From an uncultured Bacteroidales bacterium (GTDB taxonomy: Bacteria; Bacteroidota; Bacteroidia; Bacteroidales; UBA3663), in the NCBI GenBank assembly GCA_905235375.1, contig CAJOLH010000014.1, positions 1-53,432 on the forward strand: DNA of 53,432 nt, read 5' to 3'. The notes beneath the pieces are model-generated. The model worked only from the letters and a program-made list of their open reading frames with translations, had not been told where the DNA came from and ran no database searches. Shown in pieces: positions 15,648 to 24,451 of this stretch (position 1 is its first letter; each line of letters begins with the position of its first letter). The position numbers and the translations under genes are program-made.

Positions 15648-17417
15648 TTAGGAATTGCTGAATCGGCCCAACTGACGTACATAATCGGCAAAATGCTCTT
15701 TGGGGACAATGGCTTTGTTGCGCGTCTTCAGCCGATTGTTGTACACGGTCTGGGGCGACACGTGCAGGAACTCGGCAATCTTGACGCTATCGGTGATGCC
15801 CAGTCGAACCAGCGCATAGATGCGCAGGTCGGTGTTGAGCAGCTCGCCTTTGCGGGGCTCGATACGCTCCTCAGGCTGCAACAGGTTGTTGAAGTCGGTG
15901 ATGAAATCGGGATAGATGTGGAGGAAGATGGCATCGAAGTTCTGGTAGAACTCTTTCAGCTCGTCCTGCACGAGGTTGGACTTCTCGGTCATCTGCAGCA
16001 CCTCGTCGTAGAGCTTCACCTTGGTCTTTCGGTTGATGTTCTTGCGGTATTCGTCCATCTTGCTGATGTAGTTGGAGCAAAGCGAAAAGACGTAACCCAC
16101 ATACTCCTCCTTGACGTAGTTGGATTCCTGCAACTGGCGGTTTGCCTCGGCCTGCTGCTCCATGGCGGCCTGCAGCTTTCGGTTGGCTTCGGTAAGCTCG
16201 GCATTGGCATGGGTGAGCGCCGCACGATGCTCGTTAAGCTGCTCGTTGGTCAGTTCGAGCTGACTGCGGCCCTGACTAAGCTTGCGGCGCTGACGCCACC
16301 CGATGATGACCGCTATCGACAGGACGATGAACAGGACTGCCAGAATCCACGTGATGACCAGCTGGCGTTTCTGCTGTTCCGCCACATGCTCACGATAGCT
16401 GGAAAGGATGTCGTTCATCACGCGAGCGATGCTCACCGTGCGTACCAGATTGTTGTAGATGCGCGATGCATCGAGGCACACATTTATATATGTATATGCG
16501 CGCGAGAGATCGACGGTGCTATGATCGCGCAAGCCGAACAAGCCCTGAGAGTGGCGCGACTTGTCCTGGGAAATGCCATAGATGACCGACGACAATTCCT
16601 CCAGTGAGGCGATGTCCTGATTCGCAGCCCGCAGGTCGGCAATGCCCGAACGAGCCATATACTGCAGATAGAGGTTCTCGTCGCCCTGTTCCTGATACAT
16701 ACGGGCCAGACAATAGGCCAGCATCGCATCTTTACGGGATGTAAGCTGGAGGGTATCGACCACGGGTACCAACGCCTCGATTGCCTCCTGCCCATTGCCT
16801 ACGCTGTAGGCACGCCAGGACTGCCACCAAAGGTAATTCTCGTCGGTGGGCTCCAAGATCTGATAAATCGAGTCGGTATAGGTCCATGCCTGCTGCTGAT
16901 AGGCCACCTTCATCGGCTCAGACCACGAGTACTGGGCAAGATGGGAAGAAAGATACTCCTGCTGGTCGTAGTAGGCAAGCCTGAGCGTGCGGTTCAGGCT
17001 GCTGGACTTCAACCCATCGAGGGCATAAGTGGCTTCGAGCAGCTGACCGGTGGAAGCAAGCATGAACGAACGCTTGATCTGCCACTCGGCAATGCCATCG
17101 AGGTCGCCTCGCTGCCGTGCAATCTGCAGGTTGGCATCCACCAGGCTCATCGCCAGCTCGCTGTCGAACGCAAAACATTCGTCATAGATGCGACGGTTGA
17201 GCTGATAGAGCTCCTCCACATCGCCCATGCCTCGCTGCATGGTCTGCAACTGCTGCAGGCGAAGGCGTTTCTGCTCGTTGATATGCTGACGCTGTTGCAC
17301 AACCGAATCCAAACGCTGAAGCCAGCGCTCCGACTCGGCATTATATGCTAAACTCTTCTCTCCAATGAGAAAAGCACCGAGCAACAACATGAAAAAAACA
17401 ATTCTCCTGTATTTCAT
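15648..17417 (-). CDS. SusR-like membrane-spanning transcriptional regulator (DUF6377 type)
   Basis: Predicted inner-membrane sensor-regulator of 589 residues. It has a signal peptide or first TM (about 5-24), a helical TPR-like periplasmic region (about 27-345), a transmembrane segment (about 352-374), a cytoplasmic coiled coil rich in N, E, L and Q (about 380-433), a DUF6377-like helical domain, and a C-terminal helix-turn-helix near 541-569 (ITDSVKIAEFLHVSPQTVYN). This is the architecture of SusR, the activator of the Bacteroides starch operon, not of a hybrid two-component system: no histidine kinase or receiver motifs are present. It lies directly upstream of susC on the same strand, with its own promoter. 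It probably senses an imported oligosaccharide and activates susCD; the ligand is unknown. Confidence 0.8.
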   Translation of the reverse strand: MKYRRIVFFMLLLGAFLIGEKSLAYNAESERWLQRLDSVVQQRQHINEQKRLRLQQLQTMQRGMGDVEELYQLNRRIYDECFAFDSELAMSLVDANLQIARQRGDLDGIAEWQIKRSFMLASTGQLLEATYALDGLKSSSLNRTLRLAYYDQQEYLSSHLAQYSWSEPMKVAYQQQAWTYTDSIYQILEPTDENYLWWQSWRAYSVGNGQEAIEALVPVVDTLQLTSRKDAMLAYCLARMYQEQGDENLYLQYMARSGIADLRAANQDIASLEELSSVIYGISQDKSRHSQGLFGLRDHSTVDLSRAYTYINVCLDASRIYNNLVRTVSIARVMNDILSSYREHVAEQQKRQLVITWILAVLFIVLSIAVIIGWRQRRKLSQGRSQLELTNEQLNEHRAALTHANAELTEANRKLQAAMEQQAEANRQLQESNYVKEEYVGYVFSLCSNYISKMDEYRKNINRKTKVKLYDEVLQMTEKSNLVQDELKEFYQNFDAIFLHIYPDFITDFNNLLQPEERIEPRKGELLNTDLRIYALVRLGITDSVKIAEFLHVSPQTVYNNRLKTRNKAIVPKEHFADYVRQLGRFSNS

Positions 17418-17446
17418 AAATGTATGGTAGTGGTCTTTCGACGGTG

Positions 17447-17476
17447 CGAAGATACGAACAATTTTTGAGTCAGCAA
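17447..17476 (-). promoter_or_regulatory. Bacteroidetes-type promoter for the SusR-like gene
   Basis: The minus strand has TTG at 17474-17476, a 19-bp spacer, and TATCTTCG at 17447-17454 (one mismatch to TAnnTTTG). The implied transcription start is about 25 nt upstream of the ATG. The rest of the 17418-17729 gap is AT-rich and divergent, serving this gene and the acyl-CoA synthetase. Confidence 0.6.
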
Positions 17477-17652
17477 AATTTTTCGCAGTTTTTTTTCAAA
17501 AATTAAAAATTATACCCCTCAGTGAAAGCCATCCTATACAAAAAACATCGATGGCAAAATCTAATTATTTGTTAAATTTTGCCAGTTTCAACCCAAAAAC
17601 AGTTTTCAAACGGAAAAAAATAATAAATATTTGTCTTTTTTGACCCAACGAA

Positions 17653-17683
17653 TTGCAAAAATCATTAAAAATCATCATATTTG
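17653..17683 (+). promoter_or_regulatory. Promoter for the acyl-CoA synthetase gene
   Basis: TTG at 17653-17655, a 20-bp spacer and CATATTTG at 17676-17683 (one mismatch to TAnnTTTG) form a Bacteroidetes-type promoter. It lies downstream of the TTG codon at 17631 that opens the frame, which supports ATG 17730 as the true translation start. Confidence 0.6.
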
Positions 17684-17729
17684 CACCATTCATTTCGACA
17701 TTCGAAGATCGAAAGCAAATCCCTGCCCT

Positions 17730-19406
17730 ATGAAAACAATGATTGAACGATTTCTGAATCAGACGGAGTTTTCAAGCTACGAGGACTTCATGCAGAATTT
17801 CAAGCTGATCGTTCCCGAACATTTCAACTTCGGCTATGATGTCATCGACGCATACGCCGAGGAACAGCCGGAAAAAGAGGCCATCCTCTGGACCAACGAC
17901 CAAGGAGAGGTGAAGCACCTGAACTACGGGGAATACAAGCAGCTCTCCGACAAGGCAGCCAGCTACCTGCTGACTCTCGGCATCAAGCGGGGCGACCGTG
18001 TGATGCTAATCCTGAAGCGCCGTCTGGCCTGGTGGATCACGATGGTGGCGCTCCACAAGATCGGTGCTGTGGCGATCCCTGCCACCCATCTGCTGACCGA
18101 CAAGGACATCATCTATCGCTGCCATGAAGCCGACATCAAGGCCATCATCGCCGTGGGAGATCATGACGTGCTGCGCAACGTCATCGGCGCACGCGCCTTC
18201 TGTTCGTCGCTCGAGCACTGCATCTCAATAGGGCCAAGAGTTCCCCGAGGATGGGACAACTTCTGGCAGGGCCTGTTCGATGCACCGGAATTCGTCAGTC
18301 AAAAGGGACAGAACCTTGCCACCGACAACTTCCTGATGTACTTCACCAGCGGCACATCGGGCGAACCGAAAATGGTGATGCATGACTACACCTACGCCCT
18401 GGCTCACATCCTCACCGCCAAGTACTGGCACAACGTCCACGAAGGCAGCCTCCACCTTACCTTGGCCGACACCGGCTGGGGAAAAGCCGTGTGGGGCAAG
18501 TTCTACGGGCAGATGATAGCAGGAGCCACCGTCTTCATCTATGACTTCGAGGGGCACTTCGAGCCTGCCAACCTTTTGAAGATGATGCAGGATTTCCACG
18601 TCACATCGTTCTGCGCTCCTCCCACCGTCTATCGTTTCCTGATTCGCGAAGATCTCAGCAAGTATGACCTCAAGTCGCTCGAATACTGCACCACGGCGGG
18701 CGAAGCATTGAATCCCAACGTCTTCATGGAATGGAAGGAGAAGACAGGCATCATGATCTACGAAAGCTACGGACAGACCGAGACCACGCTGGTGCTGGGC
18801 ACCTATCCCTACGTGAAGCCCGTGCCCGGATCAATGGGTGTGCCCAATCCGCAGTTCAAGGTGGATGTGCTTGATGCCAACGGCAATCCATGCAAACCCA
18901 TGGAGCATGGCCAGCTGGTGATACGCACCGATGACGGAAAACCCTACGGACTCTTCAAAGAGTACTATCTCAACCCGGCACTGACCGAAAAGGCATATTC
19001 CAATAACATCTACTACACCGGTGACGTCGTATATTACGACGAGAACGGCTATTTCTGGTTCGTGTCGCGCGCCGACGATGTCATCAAGAGTTCGGGATAC
19101 CGCATCGGTCCCTTCGAAGTGGAGTCTGCCCTGATGACCCACAAGGCAGTGGTCGAATGTGCCATCACAGGTGTGCCTGACGACATCAGAGGCATGGTGG
19201 TCAAGGCGACCATTGTGCTTGCTCCCGACTACAAGGCGAAAGCCGGCCCGAAGCTCGTGAAAGAACTGCAGGATCATGTCAAGCATGAGACTGCACCTTA
19301 CAAATATCCCCGCGTGATTGAATTTGTGAACGAATTGCCAAAGACCATCAGCGGAAAGATACGACGTGTGGAGATTCGCGAACACGACAGAAACAACACA
19401 CGTTAA
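17730..19406 (+). CDS. AMP-dependent acyl-CoA synthetase (ACSM/acetyl-CoA synthetase-like)
   Basis: Adenylate-forming ligase of 558 residues that activates a short- or medium-chain carboxylate to its CoA thioester. The open frame reaches back to a TTG at 17631, but the family N-terminus and the promoter place the start at ATG 17730 (or 17739). Motifs are the phosphate-binding TSGTSGEPK (206-214), TAGEALNP, ESYGQTETT, YYTGDVVYYDENGYFWFVSRADD, SSGYRIGPFEVE, and the C-terminal catalytic Lys543 in SGKIRR. The overall pattern is closest to medium-chain acyl-CoA ligases; the substrate (acetate, propionate, butyrate or an aromatic acid) cannot be read off. It stands alone between a divergent promoter and a good terminator. 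Confidence 0.9.
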   Translation: MKTMIERFLNQTEFSSYEDFMQNFKLIVPEHFNFGYDVIDAYAEEQPEKEAILWTNDQGEVKHLNYGEYKQLSDKAASYLLTLGIKRGDRVMLILKRRLAWWITMVALHKIGAVAIPATHLLTDKDIIYRCHEADIKAIIAVGDHDVLRNVIGARAFCSSLEHCISIGPRVPRGWDNFWQGLFDAPEFVSQKGQNLATDNFLMYFTSGTSGEPKMVMHDYTYALAHILTAKYWHNVHEGSLHLTLADTGWGKAVWGKFYGQMIAGATVFIYDFEGHFEPANLLKMMQDFHVTSFCAPPTVYRFLIREDLSKYDLKSLEYCTTAGEALNPNVFMEWKEKTGIMIYESYGQTETTLVLGTYPYVKPVPGSMGVPNPQFKVDVLDANGNPCKPMEHGQLVIRTDDGKPYGLFKEYYLNPALTEKAYSNNIYYTGDVVYYDENGYFWFVSRADDVIKSSGYRIGPFEVESALMTHKAVVECAITGVPDDIRGMVVKATIVLAPDYKAKAGPKLVKELQDHVKHETAPYKYPRVIEFVNELPKTISGKIRRVEIREHDRNNTR

Positions 19407-19446
19407 TTTTGACGTGCTAAGATAGCGTTTTTTATACAAACACACG

Positions 19447-19473
19447 AATTTAGGTCAGTTTTTGGCCTAAATT
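19447..19473 (+). terminator. Rho-independent terminator after the acyl-CoA synthetase
   Basis: AATTTAGGTCA pairs with TGGCCTAAATT (a roughly 11-bp stem with a G-T pair and a small T-rich loop) and is followed by TTATTTTT. It lies 40 nt after the synthetase stop. Confidence 0.8.
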
Positions 19474-19506
19474 TTATTTTTAAAAAGGTGTTTCGAAATT
19501 TATTTG

Positions 19507-19514
19507 TATATTTG
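19507..19514 (+). promoter_or_regulatory. -7 element for the fumarase gene
   Basis: TATATTTG followed by CGCA exactly matches TAnnTTTG, about 65 nt upstream of the fumarase ATG. A canonical TTG at -33 is not present, so strength is uncertain. Confidence 0.6.
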
Positions 19515-19579
19515 CGCACATTATATTCCCAATACCAACTAATATCTTTTCACCATCAATTAATAACCCGACCAAAATT

Positions 19580-21229
19580 ATGGCAAACGTTCCTTTCAAG
19601 TATGCGCCTATGTTCCAAATGGGCGAAGACAAGACCGAATATCGCCTGCTCACCAAGGAAGGCGTCACGGTCAGCACTTTCGAAGGCCATGAAATCGTCA
19701 AAGTATCAAAAGAAGCCCTGACCCTGCTTGCCCAGCAGGCTTTCCACGACGTGGAGTTCATGCTGCGTCGCGAGCACAACCTGCAGGTTGCCAAGATCCT
19801 CAAGGATCCGGAGGCTACGGAAAACGACAAGTATGTGGCACTGCAGTTCCTCCGCAATGCCGAGACTTCGGTCAAGGGAATCCTCCCCTTCTGCCAGGAC
19901 ACCGGCACCGCCATCATCCACGGCGAAAAGGGCCAGCAGGTCTGGACCGGCTTCGAGGATGAGGAGGCTCTGAGCTTAGGCGTTTACAATACCTATACGG
20001 AGGACAACCTGCGCTATTCGCAGAATGCTCCGCTGAATATGTACGACGAGGTGAACACCCGTTGCAACCTGCCTGCTCAGATTGACATCGAAGCAGTTGA
20101 AGGTGCTGAATATCGTTTCGTTATGGTAGCCAAGGGTGGCGGTTCGGCCAACAAGACCTACTTCTACCCCATGACCAAGGCAACCATCCAGAACGAAGGC
20201 ACGCTGCTGCCATTCCTCGTAGAAGAGATGAAGCACCTTGGCACTGCTGCCTGTCCTCCTTACCATATCGCATTTGTCATTGGTGGCACTTCGGCAGAGA
20301 AGAACCTCCTCACCGTGAAGTTAGCCTCCATCAAATACTATGACAACCTGCCTACAACGGGCGACGAGACGGGACGTGCCTTCCGCGACATCGACCTCGA
20401 GCAGAAGCTGCTGAAGGAAGCATTCAAGATTGGTCTTGGCGCACAGTTCGGAGGCAAATACCTGGCTCACGACATCCGCGTGATTCGTCTGCCACGTCAT
20501 GGTGCCAGCTGTCCCATCGGCATGGGCGTAAGCTGCTCAGCAGACCGCAACATCAAGGCCAAGATCAACAAGGACGGCATCTGGCTCGAAAAGATGGATG
20601 ACAATCCGTCAGAACTTATCCCCGAGGAATACCGCAACCCAGGCGAAGGCGGCAAGGGAATCGAAATCGACCTCGACAAGGGCATCGACGCTGTGCGTGC
20701 AGAACTCACTAAGTACCCAGTCTCGACACGCGTAAACCTCAAGGGCACCATCATCGTTGCCCGCGATATCGCACACGCCAAGCTGAAGGCTCGTCTCGAT
20801 GCAGGCGAAGGCATTCCACAGTACTTCAAGGATCATCCAATCCTCTATGCCGGACCTGCCAAGACTCCTGCTGGATATCCTTGCGGCTCAATGGGTCCAA
20901 CCACAGCCAACCGTATGGATCCCTACGTTGACGAGTTCCAGGCCAATGGTGCTTCGCTCGTGATGATTGCCAAGGGCAACCGCACACAGCAGGTTACCGA
21001 TGCGTGCAAGAAGCACGGTGGCTTCTATCTGGGCACCATCGGCGGCGTAGCTGCAGTGCTCTCGCAGAGCAGCATCAAGTCGATCGAATGTGTAGAATAT
21101 CCGGAACTCGGCATGGAGGCCATCTGGAAGATCACCGTCGAAGACTTCCCCGCCTTCATCCTCGTTGATGACAAGGGCAACGACTTCTTCAAGCAGTTGA
21201 AGCCCTGCGCCGGCTGCACTATCCTGTAA
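19580..21229 (+). CDS. Class I (iron-sulfur) fumarate hydratase
   Basis: Cytoplasmic [4Fe-4S] fumarase of 549 residues that interconverts fumarate and malate. In Bacteroidales it serves the reductive branch from malate to fumarate and succinate. The three cluster cysteines align with the E. coli FumA positions: Cys105 in PFCQDTGT, Cys225 in TAACPPYH and Cys319 in [11 protein letters not shown]. The C-terminal domain has [20 protein letters not shown] and the final KPCAGCTIL. The length equals single-polypeptide FumA/B rather than the split alpha/beta form. It has its own promoter and a terminator 23 nt after the stop. Oxygen sensitivity is expected from the family. Confidence 0.96.
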   Translation: MANVPFKYAPMFQMGEDKTEYRLLTKEGVTVSTFEGHEIVKVSKEALTLLAQQAFHDVEFMLRREHNLQVAKILKDPEATENDKYVALQFLRNAETSVKGILPFCQDTGTAIIHGEKGQQVWTGFEDEEALSLGVYNTYTEDNLRYSQNAPLNMYDEVNTRCNLPAQIDIEAVEGAEYRFVMVAKGGGSANKTYFYPMTKATIQNEGTLLPFLVEEMKHLGTAACPPYHIAFVIGGTSAEKNLLTVKLASIKYYDNLPTTGDETGRAFRDIDLEQKLLKEAFKIGLGAQFGGKYLAHDIRVIRLPRHGASCPIGMGVSCSADRNIKAKINKDGIWLEKMDDNPSELIPEEYRNPGEGGKGIEIDLDKGIDAVRAELTKYPVSTRVNLKGTIIVARDIAHAKLKARLDAGEGIPQYFKDHPILYAGPAKTPAGYPCGSMGPTTANRMDPYVDEFQANGASLVMIAKGNRTQQVTDACKKHGGFYLGTIGGVAAVLSQSSIKSIECVEYPELGMEAIWKITVEDFPAFILVDDKGNDFFKQLKPCAGCTIL

Positions 21230-21252
21230 GTCATAAACCTCTGAATACAGAC

Positions 21253-21282
21253 CAGCCCCGCACCAGATTCGGTGTGGGGCTG
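21253..21282 (+). terminator. Rho-independent terminator after fumarase
   Basis: CAGCCCCGCACC and GGTGTGGGGCTG form a 12-bp stem (one G-T pair) with loop AGATTC, followed by TTTTA. Confidence 0.9.
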
Positions 21283-21428
21283 TTTTATATCCAAAGATAT
21301 CATATATAGCACAGTCACGGACTGAGAAGAAGGGGGAAAAGCCGTTAATACAGTCTTTTTCAGATGAACATATTCTTCCTATATATAGGCAAACTTAAAT
21401 GAATTATCCCGTTGATACTTTCTTCCCA

Positions 21429-21884
21429 TATATAGCGCGTCTATGTCCCTACGCGTTCCATTTCCGATAGCAAATGGAACGTCAACGTCCCTACGCGTTC
21501 CATTTCCGACAGCAAATGGAACGTCAACGTCCCTACGCGTTCCATTTCCGATAGCAAATGGAACGTCAACGTCCCTACGCGTTCCATTTCCGATAGCAAA
21601 TGGAGCGCCAACGTCCCTACGCGTTCCATTTCCGACAGCAAACGGAGCGTCAACGTCCCTACGCGTTCCATTTCCGATAGCAAATGGAGCGTCAACGTCC
21701 CTACGCGTTCCATTTCCGATAGCAAATGGAGCGTCAACGTCCCTACGCGTTCCATTTCCGACAGAAGATGGAACGTCAACGTCCCTACGCGTTCCATTTC
21801 CGATAGCAAATGGAGCGTCAACGTCCCTACGCGTTCCATTGCCGATAGAAGATGGAACGCCTACGGACGCAAACGTGCTATATA
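21429..21884. repeat. 42-bp tandem repeat array, ten units, flanked by inverted repeats (family B)
   Basis: Units begin at 21445 and recur every 42 bp (21487, 21529, 21571, 21613, 21655, 21697, 21739, 21781, 21823). Each holds GTCCCTACGCG, then hairpin arms CGTTCCATTT and AAATGGAACG around the loop CCGATAGC. Arms vary: GGAGCG weakens the stem in several units, and two units have AGAAGATGG. The array is bounded by TATATAGCGCGT (21429-21440) and ACGTGCTATATA (21873-21884), inverted with one mismatch. As 42 is a multiple of three, both strands stay open, which creates repetitive frames that are probably not genes. The 21283-21428 stretch before it holds no clear gene. Confidence 0.95.
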
Positions 21885-21925
21885 CGAATGAGATGATAAA
21901 TTACCCAAGTCTCACATTCGCTCCT

Positions 21926-24421
21926 CTACCTTGTCACGAGCTTGAGCTGAGCTGACTTCATGCCGGGACAAGATATCTTGACCGTGACGGGTCCGGCAGT
22001 GCGTGAGGCGCGCAGAATGCCAAGCATAAAGCCTGACTTGAGCGGCTTGCTGTTGATATCGCTGGTAAAGAGCAAGTCGGTGTAGTGATCGACATTGTCG
22101 AGCGAGTAAAGCGAAGCTGCGCCACTCACCTCGAAGGTCACATCGCCCGTAGCATCGAACACATGGCGACCCTTGCTATCGACAGCCCATACCTTTATAT
22201 ATTGCAGATCCATACCATCAGCCTTCCAAGCGTTCGGGGTTTCAGCCACGGCACGGAGAGCTACGGCACGTCCCGTGGTCTCAATCTGATGGCGCGACAC
22301 TTCCTTGCCCTGATTGTAACCGATGGCTACAAGCTTGCCTTTTGCAAACGTGACATCAGGCCATTGGATGATATGCTTCTTGGAGTTCGGCATACCCTTG
22401 TCGTACTTGTCGAGGCCTTCGTTACTCGTCCAAAGATTGTTCTGCTTGCGACCCAGGCTCTTTCCGTTGAGCAGCAGTTCCACTTCCTCACAGTTGCTGA
22501 AAGTGTAGATGGTCTGCGTAGAGCCGACTTCCTTGTTCCAATTCTCGTCGAGGCGGAGGCTGCCTACCTGCACGTCGTTCCAGCTGACACTCTCCCCTTC
22601 ACCAGCATTTACTGCGATGCGAACCAGCGGCTCGTCGGGCACGAATGCACTCTTGATGAGATAGGCAGTCGGGTATGGATTGAGCGCGGTGTCGAAGAAG
22701 GAGTAGTTCCATCCCTTCTTGGGCCACTTGTTCGACTCTCCCCAATATTCAACAGCACCCCAATAGGCCAGACCGACCATCTTCTCACGATCCATGTTGA
22801 AGAATCCCCACAGGAACTGCGACGTCTGGCACTCGCTCTGGAAGAGAATCATGTCGGGGTTATGCTTCAGGTACTCGTTGTAACAATTACTCTGGTAGTT
22901 GAACGACGAGACCTCACTGGCCTGTGCCAGTTCGGGAGCGACGCAATGCTCCATGTCACTGCCATCGGGTTCGCGACGAAGGGCACCGGCGCGGGATGGG
23001 AACATGGCAACCGTGGTGAGGCGCGAATCGTCCCATCGCTTGAGGTATTCGCGGAAGATGCGATAGGTGGTGACACCCCAGTCGTTGGTATTGAAGCCCG
23101 ACCAGTCGTTGCGGGTCTGTAGCTCATTGCCCAAACTCCACAGGATCACCGACGGACAGTTGCGATCGCGCTTCACCCATTCGGGGATGAGCTTGTGCCA
23201 CACACTGGTGAAGGGCTGACGACCTCCCCAATAATCGTTGTCACTCCATTTGTCGATGAGTTCGTCAACGACAAGCATACCCACCCTGTCGGCTATACGG
23301 GTAAACGATTCGCTGTAAGGATTGTGGGAGCAACGGATGCAGTTATAGCCGAATGCCTTGGCCTGAAGCATCAGGCGTTCGATGCCGCGATCGAACGAAG
23401 CCACACCCAGGCCTCCCATGTCATGATGGTTTGCCATGCCTTGCAGGAACACCTTGCGACCATTGAGCTTGAAGCCGAAATCCTTCGAGAATTCTATCTT
23501 GCGGACACCGAAGTTCTCGACAATGCTATCGGCAGTGACCCCATCGGCAATGACAATCACTTCAGCAGCATAAAGGTTGGGCGTATCAAGGTCCCACAAC
23601 TGCGGATTGGTCAATGTCACCGGATCGAGTTTCACCTCGCTGCATTGCTGGTGCGTGAATTGAGGCATCTGCCCCTTGGTTTCAGCAACCACATTACCCT
23701 GCGGATCACGTATGACGGCCTTGAGGCTTGCATTATGCTTCTGCCAGCCATCCACCTCGACTTGAAGTTGCACCACAGCCGATTCTTTCGACACTTCGGG
23801 TGTTGTCACATAAACGCCATGACGAGCAATATGCGTGGGATTCTTGACTTCAAGATAGACATCGCGGAAAAGGCCACCGCCCGTGTACCAGCGCGAGCCT
23901 TTCGAGGGTCCTGTCGAAGCATAGACTGCCACGACATTCAAGGTGTCGTAACGCAGATAGCGGGTAATGTCAGCCTCGAAACCCACATAGCCATATTCCG
24001 TGGAAGCCACCTTCCTGCCATTCAGATAGACATCGCCATAGAAGATGAGTCCGCCGAAGTCGAGCGCCACCTTGCGCCCCTTCCAGACCTCCTCGGCCTT
24101 GAACGTCTTCCGATACCAGCCTTCGCACATGGGCTTGAAGCCTCGCGCACCACCGGCGCTTTCGTCCCAAGGCAATTCGAACTGGAAATCATGAGGCAAA
24201 TCGACATTCCGCCAATTCGCGTCGTCGTAAGCAGGATTCTCGGCACCCGGCTGTGCTCCCAACTGGAACTTCCAATCGAAATTGAACAGCTGGTGCTGAT
24301 AGGCGGCGAAAATGGAAACAGGGAGATTGTCGGCAGACTTCCGTTCCTGCCGATCGACATACTGGGCTGTTGCTGCCATCGACATGGTCAGCAAAACAAA
24401 GGCAATGAGGTGTTTCTTCAT
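21926..24421 (-). CDS. GH2 beta-galactosidase-like glycosidase
   Basis: Exported glycoside hydrolase family 2 enzyme of 831 residues, probably periplasmic. A signal peptide covers residues 1-20. The sugar-binding jelly roll (about 45-195, with LPHDFQFELPWDE and WYRKTF), Ig-like domain (about 196-310) and TIM barrel (about 311-600) follow the family order. The acid/base is Glu433 in WSLGNELQTR and the nucleophile Glu530 in LFQSECQTS. A C-terminal extension with Ig-like segments (about 630-830) is typical of Bacteroidetes GH2. Galactosidase is the default call; glucuronidase or mannosidase are less likely but not excluded. It starts 30 nt after the ispG stop on the same strand, so it may be the last gene of that transcript rather than part of the glucan locus. 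Confidence 0.9.
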   Translation of the reverse strand: MKKHLIAFVLLTMSMAATAQYVDRQERKSADNLPVSIFAAYQHQLFNFDWKFQLGAQPGAENPAYDDANWRNVDLPHDFQFELPWDESAGGARGFKPMCEGWYRKTFKAEEVWKGRKVALDFGGLIFYGDVYLNGRKVASTEYGYVGFEADITRYLRYDTLNVVAVYASTGPSKGSRWYTGGGLFRDVYLEVKNPTHIARHGVYVTTPEVSKESAVVQLQVEVDGWQKHNASLKAVIRDPQGNVVAETKGQMPQFTHQQCSEVKLDPVTLTNPQLWDLDTPNLYAAEVIVIADGVTADSIVENFGVRKIEFSKDFGFKLNGRKVFLQGMANHHDMGGLGVASFDRGIERLMLQAKAFGYNCIRCSHNPYSESFTRIADRVGMLVVDELIDKWSDNDYWGGRQPFTSVWHKLIPEWVKRDRNCPSVILWSLGNELQTRNDWSGFNTNDWGVTTYRIFREYLKRWDDSRLTTVAMFPSRAGALRREPDGSDMEHCVAPELAQASEVSSFNYQSNCYNEYLKHNPDMILFQSECQTSQFLWGFFNMDREKMVGLAYWGAVEYWGESNKWPKKGWNYSFFDTALNPYPTAYLIKSAFVPDEPLVRIAVNAGEGESVSWNDVQVGSLRLDENWNKEVGSTQTIYTFSNCEEVELLLNGKSLGRKQNNLWTSNEGLDKYDKGMPNSKKHIIQWPDVTFAKGKLVAIGYNQGKEVSRHQIETTGRAVALRAVAETPNAWKADGMDLQYIKVWAVDSKGRHVFDATGDVTFEVSGAASLYSLDNVDHYTDLLFTSDINSKPLKSGFMLGILRASRTAGPVTVKISCPGMKSAQLKLVTR

Positions 24422-24451
24422 AGGATAAGTTGAGGGGAAAAACTATTTATA

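Noticed and set aside
17631..17729. Earlier TTG start for the acyl-CoA synthetase
   Set aside because: It lies upstream of the predicted promoter and transcription start, and the extra 33 residues are not family-like.
21292..21299. TATCTTTG match on the minus strand right after the fumarase terminator
   Set aside because: It is a good -7 match but points into the terminator and the fumarase 3' end, with no gene to serve; an antisense RNA cannot be excluded but nothing supports it.
21441..21955. Repetitive open frames of 132 and 170 codons on both strands of the 42-bp array
   Set aside because: They exist only because 42 is a multiple of three; both strands are equally open, there is no signal or domain, and the repeats look like non-coding hairpin units.
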